Of a stretch of 18,039 nt of DNA, positions 1 through 7,373 are shown one piece after another. The position numbers and the translations under genes are program-made. Numbering within the stretch: position 1 is the first letter of the stretch; the number at the start of each line of letters is the position of its first letter. Origin of the DNA: an uncultured Parabacteroides sp. GTDB taxonomy: Bacteria; Bacteroidota; Bacteroidia; Bacteroidales; Tannerellaceae. The notes below the pieces were generated by a model. It ran no database searches. It was not told the origin of the DNA and saw nothing but the letters and a program-made list of their open reading frames with translations. The stretch covers positions 1-18,039 of the forward strand of contig URZO01000084.1 of NCBI GenBank assembly GCA_900552465.1, written 5' to 3'.

Positions 1-26
1 TCAAAGAAAATTCACACACCCCCTGC

Positions 27-42
27 CCCCTCTCAAGAGGGG
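27..42. repeat. Short C-rich/G-rich hairpin downstream of the nitroreductase gene
   Basis: CCCCTC at 27-32 and GAGGGG at 37-42 form a perfect 6-bp stem with a TCAA loop, inside a C-rich strand (19-32). It lies about 45 bp beyond the nitroreductase stop. Read in that gene's direction it is not followed by a run of T, so it is a poor intrinsic terminator. A structured intergenic repeat unit is the alternative. The window begins too close to it to see its full extent. Confidence 0.4.
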
Positions 43-87
43 AAGGAGTTACCACTGGTCAATATAAACACACCGATAAATCATCAT

Positions 88-1080
88 TTACTTCTTATTT
101 CCCTCTGTTATCACCTCCTTTATATCTTCTCTTAGTGAGTAAGGCATCTCCTTCGCATACCCGACCCGTAACAACAATGCCGGATATTCTTTATTGATAG
201 GCAGCTCTTGCCGTATCTCCTCCGCTAACTCTTTTACCTCGCAAGGCTGGTTGAGGAAAGCGGCAGCGATGTTTTCCTGTGTGGCTGTCAACAGGAAGCG
301 TTGCAGGGTTCTGCCCAGGCTGATCCATTCTTCGACAGTGTTGTTTGGGGTTGTGAAGAGGACAAGGTGGGAGGATGAGGCGATCTTTTTCCTGTCTCCT
401 TTGTTCTGGGTAGTGCTGTTGAGGAATGAACCCATGATTGCTTTCGACAGGAATGCCGGCAGGTTCGGGGCGCCGAAGACGGCATAACTCAGTCCGTTGC
501 GTGTCGCTTCCGAATGTTTTTTGTTGTAACGCATCCAGGCTTGCAGTTCCTCTTTGAAGGCTGGGTCGTTCATCTGGCTGTCGTTTCCTTTCGAGATAAG
601 TGCTTTCAGGGTGTTAAACTCTTCGGAACCGTTCTTCCAGAGATGAAAGCGGATGCCCGGTTCAGCAGCGATAGCGGTCAATGCTTCGAGGCTTTTCTCC
701 GGGACTGCCTGCCCGTTGTAGACGCTCCGGTTTGTCTGTCGTTTCTCTATGGCCGGATAAAACGGGGAGGGAAGGACGTCTGCCGACTTCTCAAGGCAGA
801 TATGGATGGCGGCAGGTTGTTCGGCCGGTGCTTCTATGCTGGCTTCCGTCTGGTAACCGGCGGCCGAGGCTGCTATGCAAAGGTTCTCTGTGGCGCATCC
901 CAAGCTGATGTATAACTCTCGGCGATCGTTGTCGACAACAGGAAGTTCTTTTGCCAGGTCCGGCAGGATTGTAATTTCTTTTTCGCCGACGCGAAAAAGC
1001 CAGGGCTGGGTGTTATGTCCTGAGGGCGCCCGGGTGGCAAGCTCTACGAGCTGAAGGTAGTCTGTGTTCATCATATTCAT
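88..1080 (-). CDS. Acg-type nitroreductase-like FMN oxidoreductase
   Basis: 330-residue protein of the nitroreductase superfamily, closest in layout to the Acg/Rv3131-like group, in which two nitroreductase-like halves sit in one chain. The N-terminus carries the hallmark RAPSGHNTQPW (about residues 17-27), the FMN-phosphate-binding segment of this fold. A C-terminal stretch around AAFLNQPCEV is also typical of the family. Members are expected to be cytosolic flavoproteins; substrates are mostly unknown, and some Acg proteins are thought to sequester flavin rather than catalyse. There is no signal peptide. Three possible ATG starts lie within four codons (residues 1, 3, 4); the first is used. 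A well-matched promoter lies just upstream. The gene is monocistronic and divergent from the radical SAM operon. The family is secure; the substrate cannot be read from sequence. Confidence 0.8.
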   Translation of the reverse strand: MNMMNTDYLQLVELATRAPSGHNTQPWLFRVGEKEITILPDLAKELPVVDNDRRELYISLGCATENLCIAASAAGYQTEASIEAPAEQPAAIHICLEKSADVLPSPFYPAIEKRQTNRSVYNGQAVPEKSLEALTAIAAEPGIRFHLWKNGSEEFNTLKALISKGNDSQMNDPAFKEELQAWMRYNKKHSEATRNGLSYAVFGAPNLPAFLSKAIMGSFLNSTTQNKGDRKKIASSSHLVLFTTPNNTVEEWISLGRTLQRFLLTATQENIAAAFLNQPCEVKELAEEIRQELPINKEYPALLLRVGYAKEMPYSLREDIKEVITEGNKK

Positions 1081-1088
1081 TTTTAAGA

Positions 1089-1120
1089 CAAACGTAAAGA
1101 ACTAAATGGTAACATCCAAA
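1089..1120 (-). promoter_or_regulatory. Bacteroidetes-type promoter of the nitroreductase gene
   Basis: On the minus strand, TTTG (1120-1117) is followed after exactly 20 bp by TACGTTTG (1096-1089), a full match to the Bacteroides TTTG-N19/20-TAnnTTTG promoter. The start codon is only 8 bp beyond the -7 box, so the transcript would be leaderless or nearly so if the first ATG is used. That favours initiation at one of the later in-frame ATGs at codons 3-4. Confidence 0.7.
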
Positions 1121-1149
1121 TAATCCTTCTTCTCTTCAAAGATTATTCT

Positions 1150-1157
1150 TATTTTTG
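1150..1157 (+). promoter_or_regulatory. Candidate -7 box for the radical SAM/DUF4130 operon
   Basis: TATTTTTG at 1150-1157 fits TAnnTTTG and lies 44 bp before the radical SAM start codon. No convincing TTTG is found 19-21 bp upstream, so the assignment is weaker than for the divergent nitroreductase promoter. The two promoter regions lie within 70 bp of each other. Confidence 0.42.
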
Positions 1158-1201
1158 TTCCTGAAAGGAAACCGGCTGTCGCCTCCCGAAAATAGAAAAT
1201 T

Positions 1202-2470
1202 ATGGATGATAAAGTGCTCGAGAAATTGAAAGTGCTGGCGGAGTCGGCCAAGTACGATGTATCCTGCGCTTCCAGTGGAACGTCGCGCAAGAATAAGAGC
1301 GGCATGATAGGAAGTGCCGCAGGATGGGGCATTTGCCATAGCTTTGCCGAGGACGGGCGTTGCATCTCGCTCCTGAAGATCATGCTGACGAACTACTGCA
1401 TCTTCGATTGTGCCTATTGCATCAACCGCCGCAGTAACGATATTCCCCGCGCCACGCTTTCGGTTACCGAGTTGGTGAATCTCACCATCGAGTTCTACCG
1501 CCGTAACTATATCGAAGGACTTTTCCTGAGTTCGGGAGTGGTGCGCAATGCCGACTATACGATGGAACGCCTGGTGCGCGTCGTGAAAGACTTGCGGACG
1601 GTTTACCGTTTCAACGGCTATATCCATCTGAAAAGCATTCCCGGAGCCAGTCAGGAATTGGTGAACGAAGCCGGCCTCTACGCCGACCGTATGAGTGTGA
1701 ACATCGAGATCCCGAACGAGAAAAGCCTCCGTCTGCTGGCTCCCGAAAAAGACTTTCAGAGCGTCTTCCAGCCGATGCGCTACATCCAGCAAGGCGTGTT
1801 GCAGAGTGCCGAAGAGCGGAAGCGTTTCCGGCACGCTCCGCGTTTTGTGCCGGCCGGGCAGAGCACGCAGATGATTGTCGGCGCCACGTCCGATTCGGAC
1901 AAAGACATACTCCGCCTCTCGTCCGCCCTCTATCAGCGTCCGACGATGAAGCGCGTGTACTACTCCGGTTTCATCCCCGTCAATGAATATGACAACCGGC
2001 TGCCGGCCCTGAAACAACCGCCGCTGGTGCGTGAGAACCGTCTTTATCAGGCGGACTGGCTGCTCCGCTTCTATCAGTTCAAGGTGGATGAGATCGTGAA
2101 CGACGCCTATCCCGACCTGGACCTGGAGGTCGACCCGAAGCTCGGCTGGGCATTGCGTCATCCGGAACAGTTTCCGGTCGATATCAACAAGGCGGACTAT
2201 GAGATGCTGCTCCGCGTGCCCGGTATCGGTGTGAAATCGGCAAAACTGATCGTTGTCTCCCGCCGTTATTCCCGCTTAGGGACGGAACAGTTGAAGAAGA
2301 TCGGTGTCGTGATGAAGAAAGCCCAGTATTTCATCACCTGCCACGAGTTGCCGATACGGACAATCAACGAAGTGTCGCCCGAAGCCGTCCGCCAACTCCT
2401 TGTCCGGAAAGCGGGACGGAAGAAGACGGACGACCGCCAGCTTATCCTTCAATTCCAGGATGAATCATGA
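1202..2470 (+). CDS. Putative DNA modification/repair radical SAM protein
   Basis: 422-residue radical SAM enzyme of the family annotated as putative DNA modification/repair radical SAM protein. The [4Fe-4S] cluster motif CX3CX2C is at Cys66, Cys70 and Cys73 (NYCIFDCAYC). Further conserved-looking cysteines are at 22, 45 and 54. The C-terminal third contains a helix-hairpin-helix segment (VPGIGVKSAKLIV, about residues 340-352), a fold that usually contacts the DNA backbone. Radical SAM chemistry plus HhH suggests action on DNA or another nucleic acid, but I know of no established reaction. The gene overlaps the next one by 4 bp (ATGA), so the two are translationally coupled; this pairing is a recurring feature of the family. 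The ATG at 1202 is preferred because the conserved N-terminus starts directly there. Confidence 0.85.
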   Translation: MDDKVLEKLKVLAESAKYDVSCASSGTSRKNKSGMIGSAAGWGICHSFAEDGRCISLLKIMLTNYCIFDCAYCINRRSNDIPRATLSVTELVNLTIEFYRRNYIEGLFLSSGVVRNADYTMERLVRVVKDLRTVYRFNGYIHLKSIPGASQELVNEAGLYADRMSVNIEIPNEKSLRLLAPEKDFQSVFQPMRYIQQGVLQSAEERKRFRHAPRFVPAGQSTQMIVGATSDSDKDILRLSSALYQRPTMKRVYYSGFIPVNEYDNRLPALKQPPLVRENRLYQADWLLRFYQFKVDEIVNDAYPDLDLEVDPKLGWALRHPEQFPVDINKADYEMLLRVPGIGVKSAKLIVVSRRYSRLGTEQLKKIGVVMKKAQYFITCHELPIRTINEVSPEAVRQLLVRKAGRKKTDDRQLILQFQDES

Positions 2471-3231
2471 CAATCTTTGTGTACGATAAAACATTCGAAG
2501 GGCTGCTCACTGCCGTCTTCGATGCCTATTCCCGCCGCAGTTTCCCGGATCTGTTGCTGGCGGAGGGAGAGCCTTTTCCCTTGTTCTACGATGAGGCGGT
2601 GACAATCTATACGGACGATGTCAAGGTCGACCGCGTCTGGAAAGGGTTGCAAAAGAAGATATCCGCGACAGCCTTGTCCGTGATAACCGTCACGTGGCTG
2701 TCCGAATTGCCACAAGCGGACCTGCTGCTTTTCCGCTATATCCGGAAGGCGATCGACGCTCCCCGCACGATAGAGCTGAACTTTGGCGATCCCGATGTGT
2801 TGGAAGTCTCTAAAATATGGAAGAAGGTGACGAACGAGCGTCATCGTGTCATACAGTTCCTGCGTTTCCAGAAGGCGGCGGACGGCACTTTCTTTGCTGC
2901 CGTCAAGCCGATATACAACGTCCTTCCGCTTACGCTCAGCCACCTGACGGACCGCTTTGCCGACCAGTGCTGGCTGCTTTACGACCTGCAACGCGAATAT
3001 GGCTACTATTACGACGGGAAGGAAACGACGGAAGTGCGCTTTGAAGAGAAAGAAGCCCACCTGCTTTCCGGCTTGCTCAGCGAGGAACTTATGGATGCCG
3101 ACGAAAAACTCTTCCAGCAGATGTGGAAAACCTACTTCAAATCCATCGCCATCAAGGAGCGCCTCAACCCGAAACTCCACCGTCAAAACATGCCCGCCCG
3201 CTTCTGGAAGTATATGCCGGAGAAGCTATAA
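2467..3231 (+). CDS. DUF4130-type DNA metabolism protein, partner of the radical SAM enzyme
   Basis: 254-residue protein of the family named probable DNA metabolism protein, with the DUF4130 domain over most of its length. Its start ATG overlaps the stop of the radical SAM gene (ATGA), so stoichiometric expression is expected. The characteristic C-terminal segment includes KERLNPKLHRQNMPARFWKY (about residues 228-247), basic and aromatic-rich. In other bacteria the same domain is found fused to, or next to, a uracil-DNA-glycosylase-like domain, which is why a DNA-repair role is proposed; no glycosylase domain or gene is present here, so this is the stand-alone form. No catalytic residues can be assigned. 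It is probably cytosolic: no signal peptide or membrane segment. The 3' end overlaps the convergent S41 peptidase gene by 6 bp. Confidence 0.82.
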   Translation: MTIFVYDKTFEGLLTAVFDAYSRRSFPDLLLAEGEPFPLFYDEAVTIYTDDVKVDRVWKGLQKKISATALSVITVTWLSELPQADLLLFRYIRKAIDAPRTIELNFGDPDVLEVSKIWKKVTNERHRVIQFLRFQKAADGTFFAAVKPIYNVLPLTLSHLTDRFADQCWLLYDLQREYGYYYDGKETTEVRFEEKEAHLLSGLLSEELMDADEKLFQQMWKTYFKSIAIKERLNPKLHRQNMPARFWKYMPEKL

Positions 3232-4491
3232 GCAGCGTCCCTGCCGGATACAGTCCAGGGCAAATTCCAACTGTGTGTCTCGTCCTTCCATATAATCCGA
3301 TACCGTTTGCTTGACGATATAGTCGGGTTCGATGCCTATTCCTTCCAGCGGAAAGCCTTTCGAGGAAACATCGGGAGGTGCGGTTGAGATGCGGAAGCAG
3401 GTGCCATGGGAACTTTTGAATACCTGCGGGTTGTTTCCCGTATCTCCGCCGGTTGGCTCACCAATCAGGAGGGCGTTGCCGCTCTCCTTCATATCCAGAA
3501 CGAAACTTTCGGCGGCGGAGAAGGTGAATGTGCTTGTTAATAAAATTACTTTGCCCTGGTAAGCATCTTCCTTTGGAATCATCGGGTCATGGTCCAGGCA
3601 GTGAGGTTGTTCTTTGCGTATCAGGTAGCGGCAAAGATCCCGTCCGTTATTACTGTTCCCTCCCCCATTCCGGCGGACGTCGACAATCAGGTAAGGCAAG
3701 TGTCTTACCTTCGGGTAATCTTTTTCGAAACTCTCCATTACACCGTTCATCATAGTATTTATCTTCAGAAGTCCGATGCTGTCGTTAAGTATCTCCCAGG
3801 ATGTTTCCTGCTGTCGGGTGAACGGTGACTGGTCTTGCGGTTGTAAGGCGAGTTGCACGTCAAGCGTATCGTTTCCCCGGCAGACGGTGTATGTCTTGTT
3901 TGTCTCCGTATAGCTTTTGAAGAGGCTGCGGGCTGTGAAGAAACGTCTGTATTCGGGAGTCGAAGCTGGTATGTACTTCTCATTTTGGTCCATCCACTCC
4001 TTGATTGGTATTCCGTTGACGGCAATTATCCGGTCTTTGTCGTTAAATCCTGACCGTTGTAAATAGGTATCCGGTTTATCTACGAAGAGCGTATCATTGA
4101 TATAAGCCGGGAAAGCTCCGTTTCTGTACTCATTGAAGTATACGTTTGCGTGTCCCACTTGCAAAGCCGCGAAGTATTCACACAGCGTTTTCCCATATTC
4201 TTCTCCGGTGGATAGCTTACCGACCCGTTCGGCATAGGAGGCGGAAAGAGCGTCGATATCTATATGTTTGGATTTATATAGAGAGTAGTTTTCTTTTACT
4301 ATCTGGCTGATCTCGGCGAAGTCTTCTGAATACTGGTCAGGAGAAAGTGGCAGTTCGGACATGTAATGCCTTTCTATTTCCACCTTGGAAGAATAGAAAT
4401 ACTTGGCGTAAACGACCAGTCCGATAAAGGCCAGACCTATAAGGATAACAATAACTGCTACTATTCGACCGATGAGTTTTAGTGCTTTCAT
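3226..4491 (-). CDS. S41 family serine peptidase, membrane-anchored
   Basis: 421-residue peptidase of family S41 (C-terminal processing/tricorn-core type). Residues about 7-30 are one hydrophobic helix after a basic start, so the protein is an inner-membrane-anchored or exported enzyme acting in the periplasm. The probable nucleophile is Ser325 in TFTFSAAESF, with Glu328 three residues on and His114 (LQVGHANV) as the likely general base. DVRRNGGGNS (271-280) is the typical strand-turn before the active site, and GEPTGGDTG (344-352) follows it. A PDZ-like segment (DRIIAVNGIPI, about 153-163) precedes the catalytic domain. The substrate is unknown; peptide or lipoprotein turnover is usual for the family. 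The gene is monocistronic, with its own promoter containing an inverted repeat. Confidence 0.83.
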   Translation of the reverse strand: MKALKLIGRIVAVIVILIGLAFIGLVVYAKYFYSSKVEIERHYMSELPLSPDQYSEDFAEISQIVKENYSLYKSKHIDIDALSASYAERVGKLSTGEEYGKTLCEYFAALQVGHANVYFNEYRNGAFPAYINDTLFVDKPDTYLQRSGFNDKDRIIAVNGIPIKEWMDQNEKYIPASTPEYRRFFTARSLFKSYTETNKTYTVCRGNDTLDVQLALQPQDQSPFTRQQETSWEILNDSIGLLKINTMMNGVMESFEKDYPKVRHLPYLIVDVRRNGGGNSNNGRDLCRYLIRKEQPHCLDHDPMIPKEDAYQGKVILLTSTFTFSAAESFVLDMKESGNALLIGEPTGGDTGNNPQVFKSSHGTCFRISTAPPDVSSKGFPLEGIGIEPDYIVKQTVSDYMEGRDTQLEFALDCIRQGRCL

Positions 4492-4517
4492 AAGATATTA
4501 TATTGCATGAATTTCAG

Positions 4518-4549
4518 CAAATGTAGCGGTTTGTTCATTCCTCTGCAAC
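4518..4549 (-). promoter_or_regulatory. Promoter of the S41 peptidase gene
   Basis: On the minus strand TACATTTG (4525-4518) is a full TAnnTTTG match. GTTG (4549-4546) lies 20 bp upstream as the -33 element. The distance to the start codon is 26 bp. The spacer is occupied by a perfect inverted repeat, so a regulator binding there would block polymerase. Confidence 0.6.
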
Positions 4550-4558
4550 AAACCGCTA
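4524..4558. promoter_or_regulatory. Perfect 12-bp inverted repeat inside the S41 promoter (candidate operator)
   Basis: TAGCGGTTTGTT at 4524-4535 and AACAAACCGCTA at 4547-4558 are exact reverse complements separated by 11 bp. The repeat spans the promoter from the first bases of the -7 box to beyond the -33 element, the usual place for a repressor site. The centre-to-centre spacing of about 23 bp (two helical turns) suits a dimeric regulator. A DNA or RNA hairpin role is possible, but there is no T-run, so it is not a normal terminator. Confidence 0.5.
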
Positions 4559-4737
4559 ATCTTTTCATTGCTATCAGCAATTTTATCCGAATTGACAAAT
4601 TGCTGCTTCTTTCGTGATATTGCTGTCTAAACAGCGTGTTAAAAAATATTACCCGCCATAGTAAAAGCATTTACATGGGGTAGTAATCCCAATTAGATGC
4701 AATAGCAGTATCTTTTTGATACTTGGATGTCGCCGGG

Positions 4738-4803
4738 AAGCGATGCCTATTCCTTTCAAAAGCGATGCCTACCTTTTCCGAAAGCGATGCCTACCCTTTC
4801 CGG
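4738..4803. repeat. Three 22-bp tandem repeats between uvrA-like and S41 genes
   Basis: Three head-to-tail units of exactly 22 bp begin at 4738, 4760 and 4782. Each starts AAGCGATGCCTA, followed by a pyrimidine-rich half (TTCCTTTC, CCTTTTCC, CCCTTTCC) and ending in A/G. The units differ by a few bases, mainly in the second half. They lie just beyond the stop of the uvrA-like gene, in its 3' untranslated region. Because 22 is not a multiple of three, any ORF through them changes frame each unit, so a coding role is unlikely. The rest of the 4492-4823 gap holds only the S41 promoter region. Confidence 0.75.
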
Positions 4804-4838
4804 AAAAGCTGCCGACGTTTTCTTCAGAAGGCCGGCAG
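4803..4838 (-). terminator. Weak stem-loop over the uvrA-like stop codon
   Basis: On the minus strand CTGCCG (4838-4833) pairs with CGGCAG (4814-4809), enclosing an 18-base loop that contains the TGA stop codon (4826-4824). CTTTTCC follows. The short T-run and large loop make this a marginal intrinsic terminator. Confidence 0.35.
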
Positions 4839-7076
4839 TTCTTTTTCCAGATATTCGGCAGTGACGGAACGACTGCATGAGAGCATCTCCCGGGGAGTGC
4901 CGGAGTACAGCAGTTCACCGCCCATTTGTCCGCCTCCGGGGCCTAACTCGATGACATAGTCGGCTGCTTTCAAGACGTCCAGGTTGTGCTCTATCAGGAA
5001 GACGGAGTTGCCCTGTTCGACCATCGAATCGAAGAGGCCGATGATCTGGCGGATGTCTTTAACGTGAAGGCCGTCGGTGGGTTCGTCCAGGATAAATATC
5101 TTGCCGTTGCTGTCCAGGTAGGAGGCCAGCTTGACGCGCTGCAATTCTCCGCCGGAGAGGGTGGAGAGGGCCTGGTTGAGATGCAGGTAGCCCAGTCCGA
5201 CTTGCATCAGGGGGCGTAGTTTCTGCTCGATCCCGGTCCCGGCGAAACGTAGGGAGGCTTTCCGTACGGTCAGGTCCATCACTTCGGCGATATTCAGTCC
5301 GTCTACTTTGTACTGAAGGGCTTCCGGTGAATAGCGCAAGCCGCCGCAGGCTTCACAGACAGTTTCTATTGAATCCATAAAGGCCATGTCCGAGACGATG
5401 ACGCCTTTCCCTCCGCATACCGGACAGCCTCCTTTTCCGTTAAAGGTGAACATGCTGAGTCCGGCTTTGCTCTTCCGGGCGAATAGTTTGCGTATGTCGT
5501 CGGCCACGCCGATGTAGGTGGCAGGGGTCGAGCGCAGGCTGATTCCGATATTCTTCTGGCTGATGTAGATGACCTCTTCTTCACAGGTGTTACGAAAACA
5601 TTCCATCAGGGAACTTTTCCCCGAACCGGCCACGCCCGCGATGACGGCGAAGACTCCTAAGGGGAAGCGGACGGTCAGGTCTTTCAGGTTATGTTCCTTT
5701 GCATGTTCGAGGGTAAACCAGCCGGAAGGGGTGCGGCTTTCCGCTTTCAGCGGTGACTTTTCCGCGATTATCAGTCCGGTCTGCGTGCCACTTTTCAGCA
5801 GTCCTTCGTAGCAGCCTTCATACAGGATGTTGCCGCCGTCCATACCGGAGCCGGGTCCCATGTCGACGATGTGGTCGGCTATCTGGATCATCTCCTTATG
5901 GTGTTCGACAAGGAGCACCGTGTTACCGTGGTCCCGCAGTTTCCGAACGGAGGCTTTCAACAGGCGGATGTCGTGGCTATGCAGACCGACACTGGGCTCG
6001 TCGAGCACATACAGCATGTCGCATAAGGCGGAGTTGATATACTTGGCGATCTTGCAACGCTGCGCCTCGCCGCCGGAAAGGGTTCCCATGTTGCGGTCGA
6101 GTGTGAGGTATCCTAAGCCGATTTCCTCGAGGGCGGACAGGCGGTTGGTGATGGCCTGTTTCAGGTCGCCGGCCAACGGGTCGTCGATATCCTGCAACCA
6201 GTTAAGGATGTCGGGAATGGCCAGGCGGGTGACTTCCGCAATATTCTTTCCTCCGATGCGGCAGGAGAGGACCGTCCGGGTCAGCCGCGTGCCTTCGCAA
6301 TCCGGGCAGATGCCCATTGTCACCATGGGTTCCAGCAGCTTTTGATGCAGCTTCCCTTCTTCGGAATTGATGATACTGCGGTACATACGGTTGACTAATC
6401 CTTCGTACTTGGCGGTACGCGGCCAGTCGGCCGGCGGGTTCTTGAGCCGGATTTGTGGGGAATAGAGAAACAGTTGCAGCTCTTCCGGCGTGTAATCCTT
6501 AATCTTTTTGTCTAAGTCGAACAGTCCGCTACAAGCATAACGTATCCATCTCCATCCGCCACGATGGAAGGCCACGTAGTGGATCGTGTCTTCATCGTTC
6601 AGCGATTTGTTGAAGTCGACCAGCTTGTGGACATCCAGTTCGCGCACCTCGCCCAATCCGTCGCAACGTGGGCATCGCCCCTGCGGATGATTGAAAGAGA
6701 AGGTGTCGGAGTAGCCGACAAACGGTTTGCCGACCCGCGAGAACAGCAGGCGGAGCAGGGAATAGATGTCCGTATAGGTCCCGACTGTCGAACGGGCGTT
6801 CGGAGCGGGCTTCTTCTGGTCTATCACGATAGCTACCGGAAGATGCTCTATCCGGTCCACATGCGGCCGGCCGTATTTGGGCAGGTATTGCTGGACGAAG
6901 CTGGGAAACGTCTCGTTCAATTCCCGGCGTGAGCTGGCCGCGATCGTGTCTAATACTAAAGATGATTTCCCGGAACCGGAAACCCCGGTGAAGATGGTGA
7001 TCTGCTTCTTGGGTATTTCCAGCGATATATGTTTGAGGTTGTTTTCGTAAGCGCCTGTGACTTTGATGTTTTCCAT
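4824..7076 (-). CDS. UvrA-like ABC ATPase (short UvrA paralog)
   Basis: 750-residue UvrA-family protein with two complete ABC ATPase modules. Module 1: Walker A GVSGSGKSS (31-39), signature LSGGEAQR (333-340), Walker B LYVLDEP (355-361). Module 2: Walker A GVAGSGKSS (481-489), signature LSGGELQR (640-647), Walker B IFILDEP (660-666). Zinc-finger-like pairs are CPRC (135-138) and CPDC (257-260), and in the second half CPVC (551-554) with CEAC (574-577). Canonical UvrA is about 940 residues; this is about 190 shorter, mainly because the domain inserted in the first ABC module is reduced, and it matches the UvrA2/drug-resistance-type paralogs. The likely role is DNA-damage or intercalator tolerance, in the cytosol; a true repair partner is unproven. 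The start is set at 7076, because family similarity begins at MENIKVTGA and the 14 codons upstream (to 7118) look non-family. It is monocistronic, with an upstream terminator separating it from the zeta-like pair. Confidence 0.82.
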   Translation of the reverse strand: MENIKVTGAYENNLKHISLEIPKKQITIFTGVSGSGKSSLVLDTIAASSRRELNETFPSFVQQYLPKYGRPHVDRIEHLPVAIVIDQKKPAPNARSTVGTYTDIYSLLRLLFSRVGKPFVGYSDTFSFNHPQGRCPRCDGLGEVRELDVHKLVDFNKSLNDEDTIHYVAFHRGGWRWIRYACSGLFDLDKKIKDYTPEELQLFLYSPQIRLKNPPADWPRTAKYEGLVNRMYRSIINSEEGKLHQKLLEPMVTMGICPDCEGTRLTRTVLSCRIGGKNIAEVTRLAIPDILNWLQDIDDPLAGDLKQAITNRLSALEEIGLGYLTLDRNMGTLSGGEAQRCKIAKYINSALCDMLYVLDEPSVGLHSHDIRLLKASVRKLRDHGNTVLLVEHHKEMIQIADHIVDMGPGSGMDGGNILYEGCYEGLLKSGTQTGLIIAEKSPLKAESRTPSGWFTLEHAKEHNLKDLTVRFPLGVFAVIAGVAGSGKSSLMECFRNTCEEEVIYISQKNIGISLRSTPATYIGVADDIRKLFARKSKAGLSMFTFNGKGGCPVCGGKGVIVSDMAFMDSIETVCEACGGLRYSPEALQYKVDGLNIAEVMDLTVRKASLRFAGTGIEQKLRPLMQVGLGYLHLNQALSTLSGGELQRVKLASYLDSNGKIFILDEPTDGLHVKDIRQIIGLFDSMVEQGNSVFLIEHNLDVLKAADYVIELGPGGGQMGGELLYSGTPREMLSCSRSVTAEYLEKELPAF

Positions 7077-7105
7077 ATCTGTTATTATTCTTTCTCGTCT
7101 GCATC

Positions 7106-7113
7106 CAAAAGTA
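7106..7113 (-). promoter_or_regulatory. Candidate -7 box for the uvrA-like gene
   Basis: TACTTTTG on the minus strand (7113-7106) matches TAnnTTTG, 29 bp upstream of the chosen uvrA-like start at 7076. No TTG is visible at the expected -33 distance. If it is the real promoter, the alternative upstream start at 7118 would lie outside the transcript, which supports the start at 7076. Confidence 0.45.
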
Positions 7114-7146
7114 ATCATATAATTCGGAACCGGAAGCGGACGGGCA

Positions 7147-7179
7147 CAAAAAAGGCTGACGAATCATATTCATCAGCCT
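7147..7179 (-). terminator. Rho-independent terminator of the zeta-like/56-residue operon
   Basis: On the minus strand AGGCTGA (7179-7173 complement side) pairs with TCAGCCT (to 7153). After one mismatch a further 4-bp stem GAAT/ATTC closes on a 3-base loop. A run of six T follows directly. It lies 24 bp past the stop of the 56-residue gene and is a strong intrinsic terminator, separating that operon from the uvrA-like gene. Confidence 0.85.
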
Positions 7180-7202
7180 CCCCTGTATTTTTGGATTAAT
7201 AG

Positions 7203-7373
7203 TTAAAACATTCCTTTTTCTAAATCAGCTGCCTTTACACGGAAGATGTATCCGTTGCGCGAGAAGACTAATTCACCGTCTTCTTTCTTTTTCTGGTTTA
7301 CTAATCGCTGGAAAGCGATGTTGGCACCTTTAACTATATTCTCTTCAAATTCTCTAACCTCTTGTTCACTCAT
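7203..7373 (-). CDS. 56-residue protein coupled to the zeta-like kinase (candidate antitoxin)
   Basis: 56 residues, charged, with an N-terminal predicted helix (MSEQEVREFEENIVKGANIA) and a C-terminal beta-like part (ELVFSRNGYIFRVKAADL). The ATG at 7373 is chosen because it overlaps the end of the zeta-like gene by 8 bp (ATGAGTGA), a typical coupling arrangement. An earlier in-frame start at 7424 would place 17 unlikely residues inside the zeta-like gene. Its size, position and tight coupling to a zeta-like kinase suggest an antitoxin or accessory subunit. The order kinase first, small protein second is the reverse of epsilon-zeta. No DNA-binding motif is evident. Function is inferred from context only. 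Confidence 0.68.
   Translation of the reverse strand: MSEQEVREFEENIVKGANIAFQRLVNQKKKEDGELVFSRNGYIFRVKAADLEKGMF

Noticed and set aside
1136..2161. Long open frame (341 codons) on the minus strand
   Set aside because: It lies entirely antisense to the radical SAM gene, has the His/Arg/Val-rich look of a shadow frame in GC-rich coding DNA, and matches no family.
4488..4670. 60-codon frame upstream of and overlapping the S41 gene start
   Set aside because: It runs through the S41 promoter and the inverted repeat and has no family character.
4723..4959. 78-codon frame across the 22-bp repeats
   Set aside because: It exists because the repeats lack stops in this frame, and it runs antisense into the uvrA-like gene. 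The 22-bp period shifts frame, so a repeat-protein reading is not supported.
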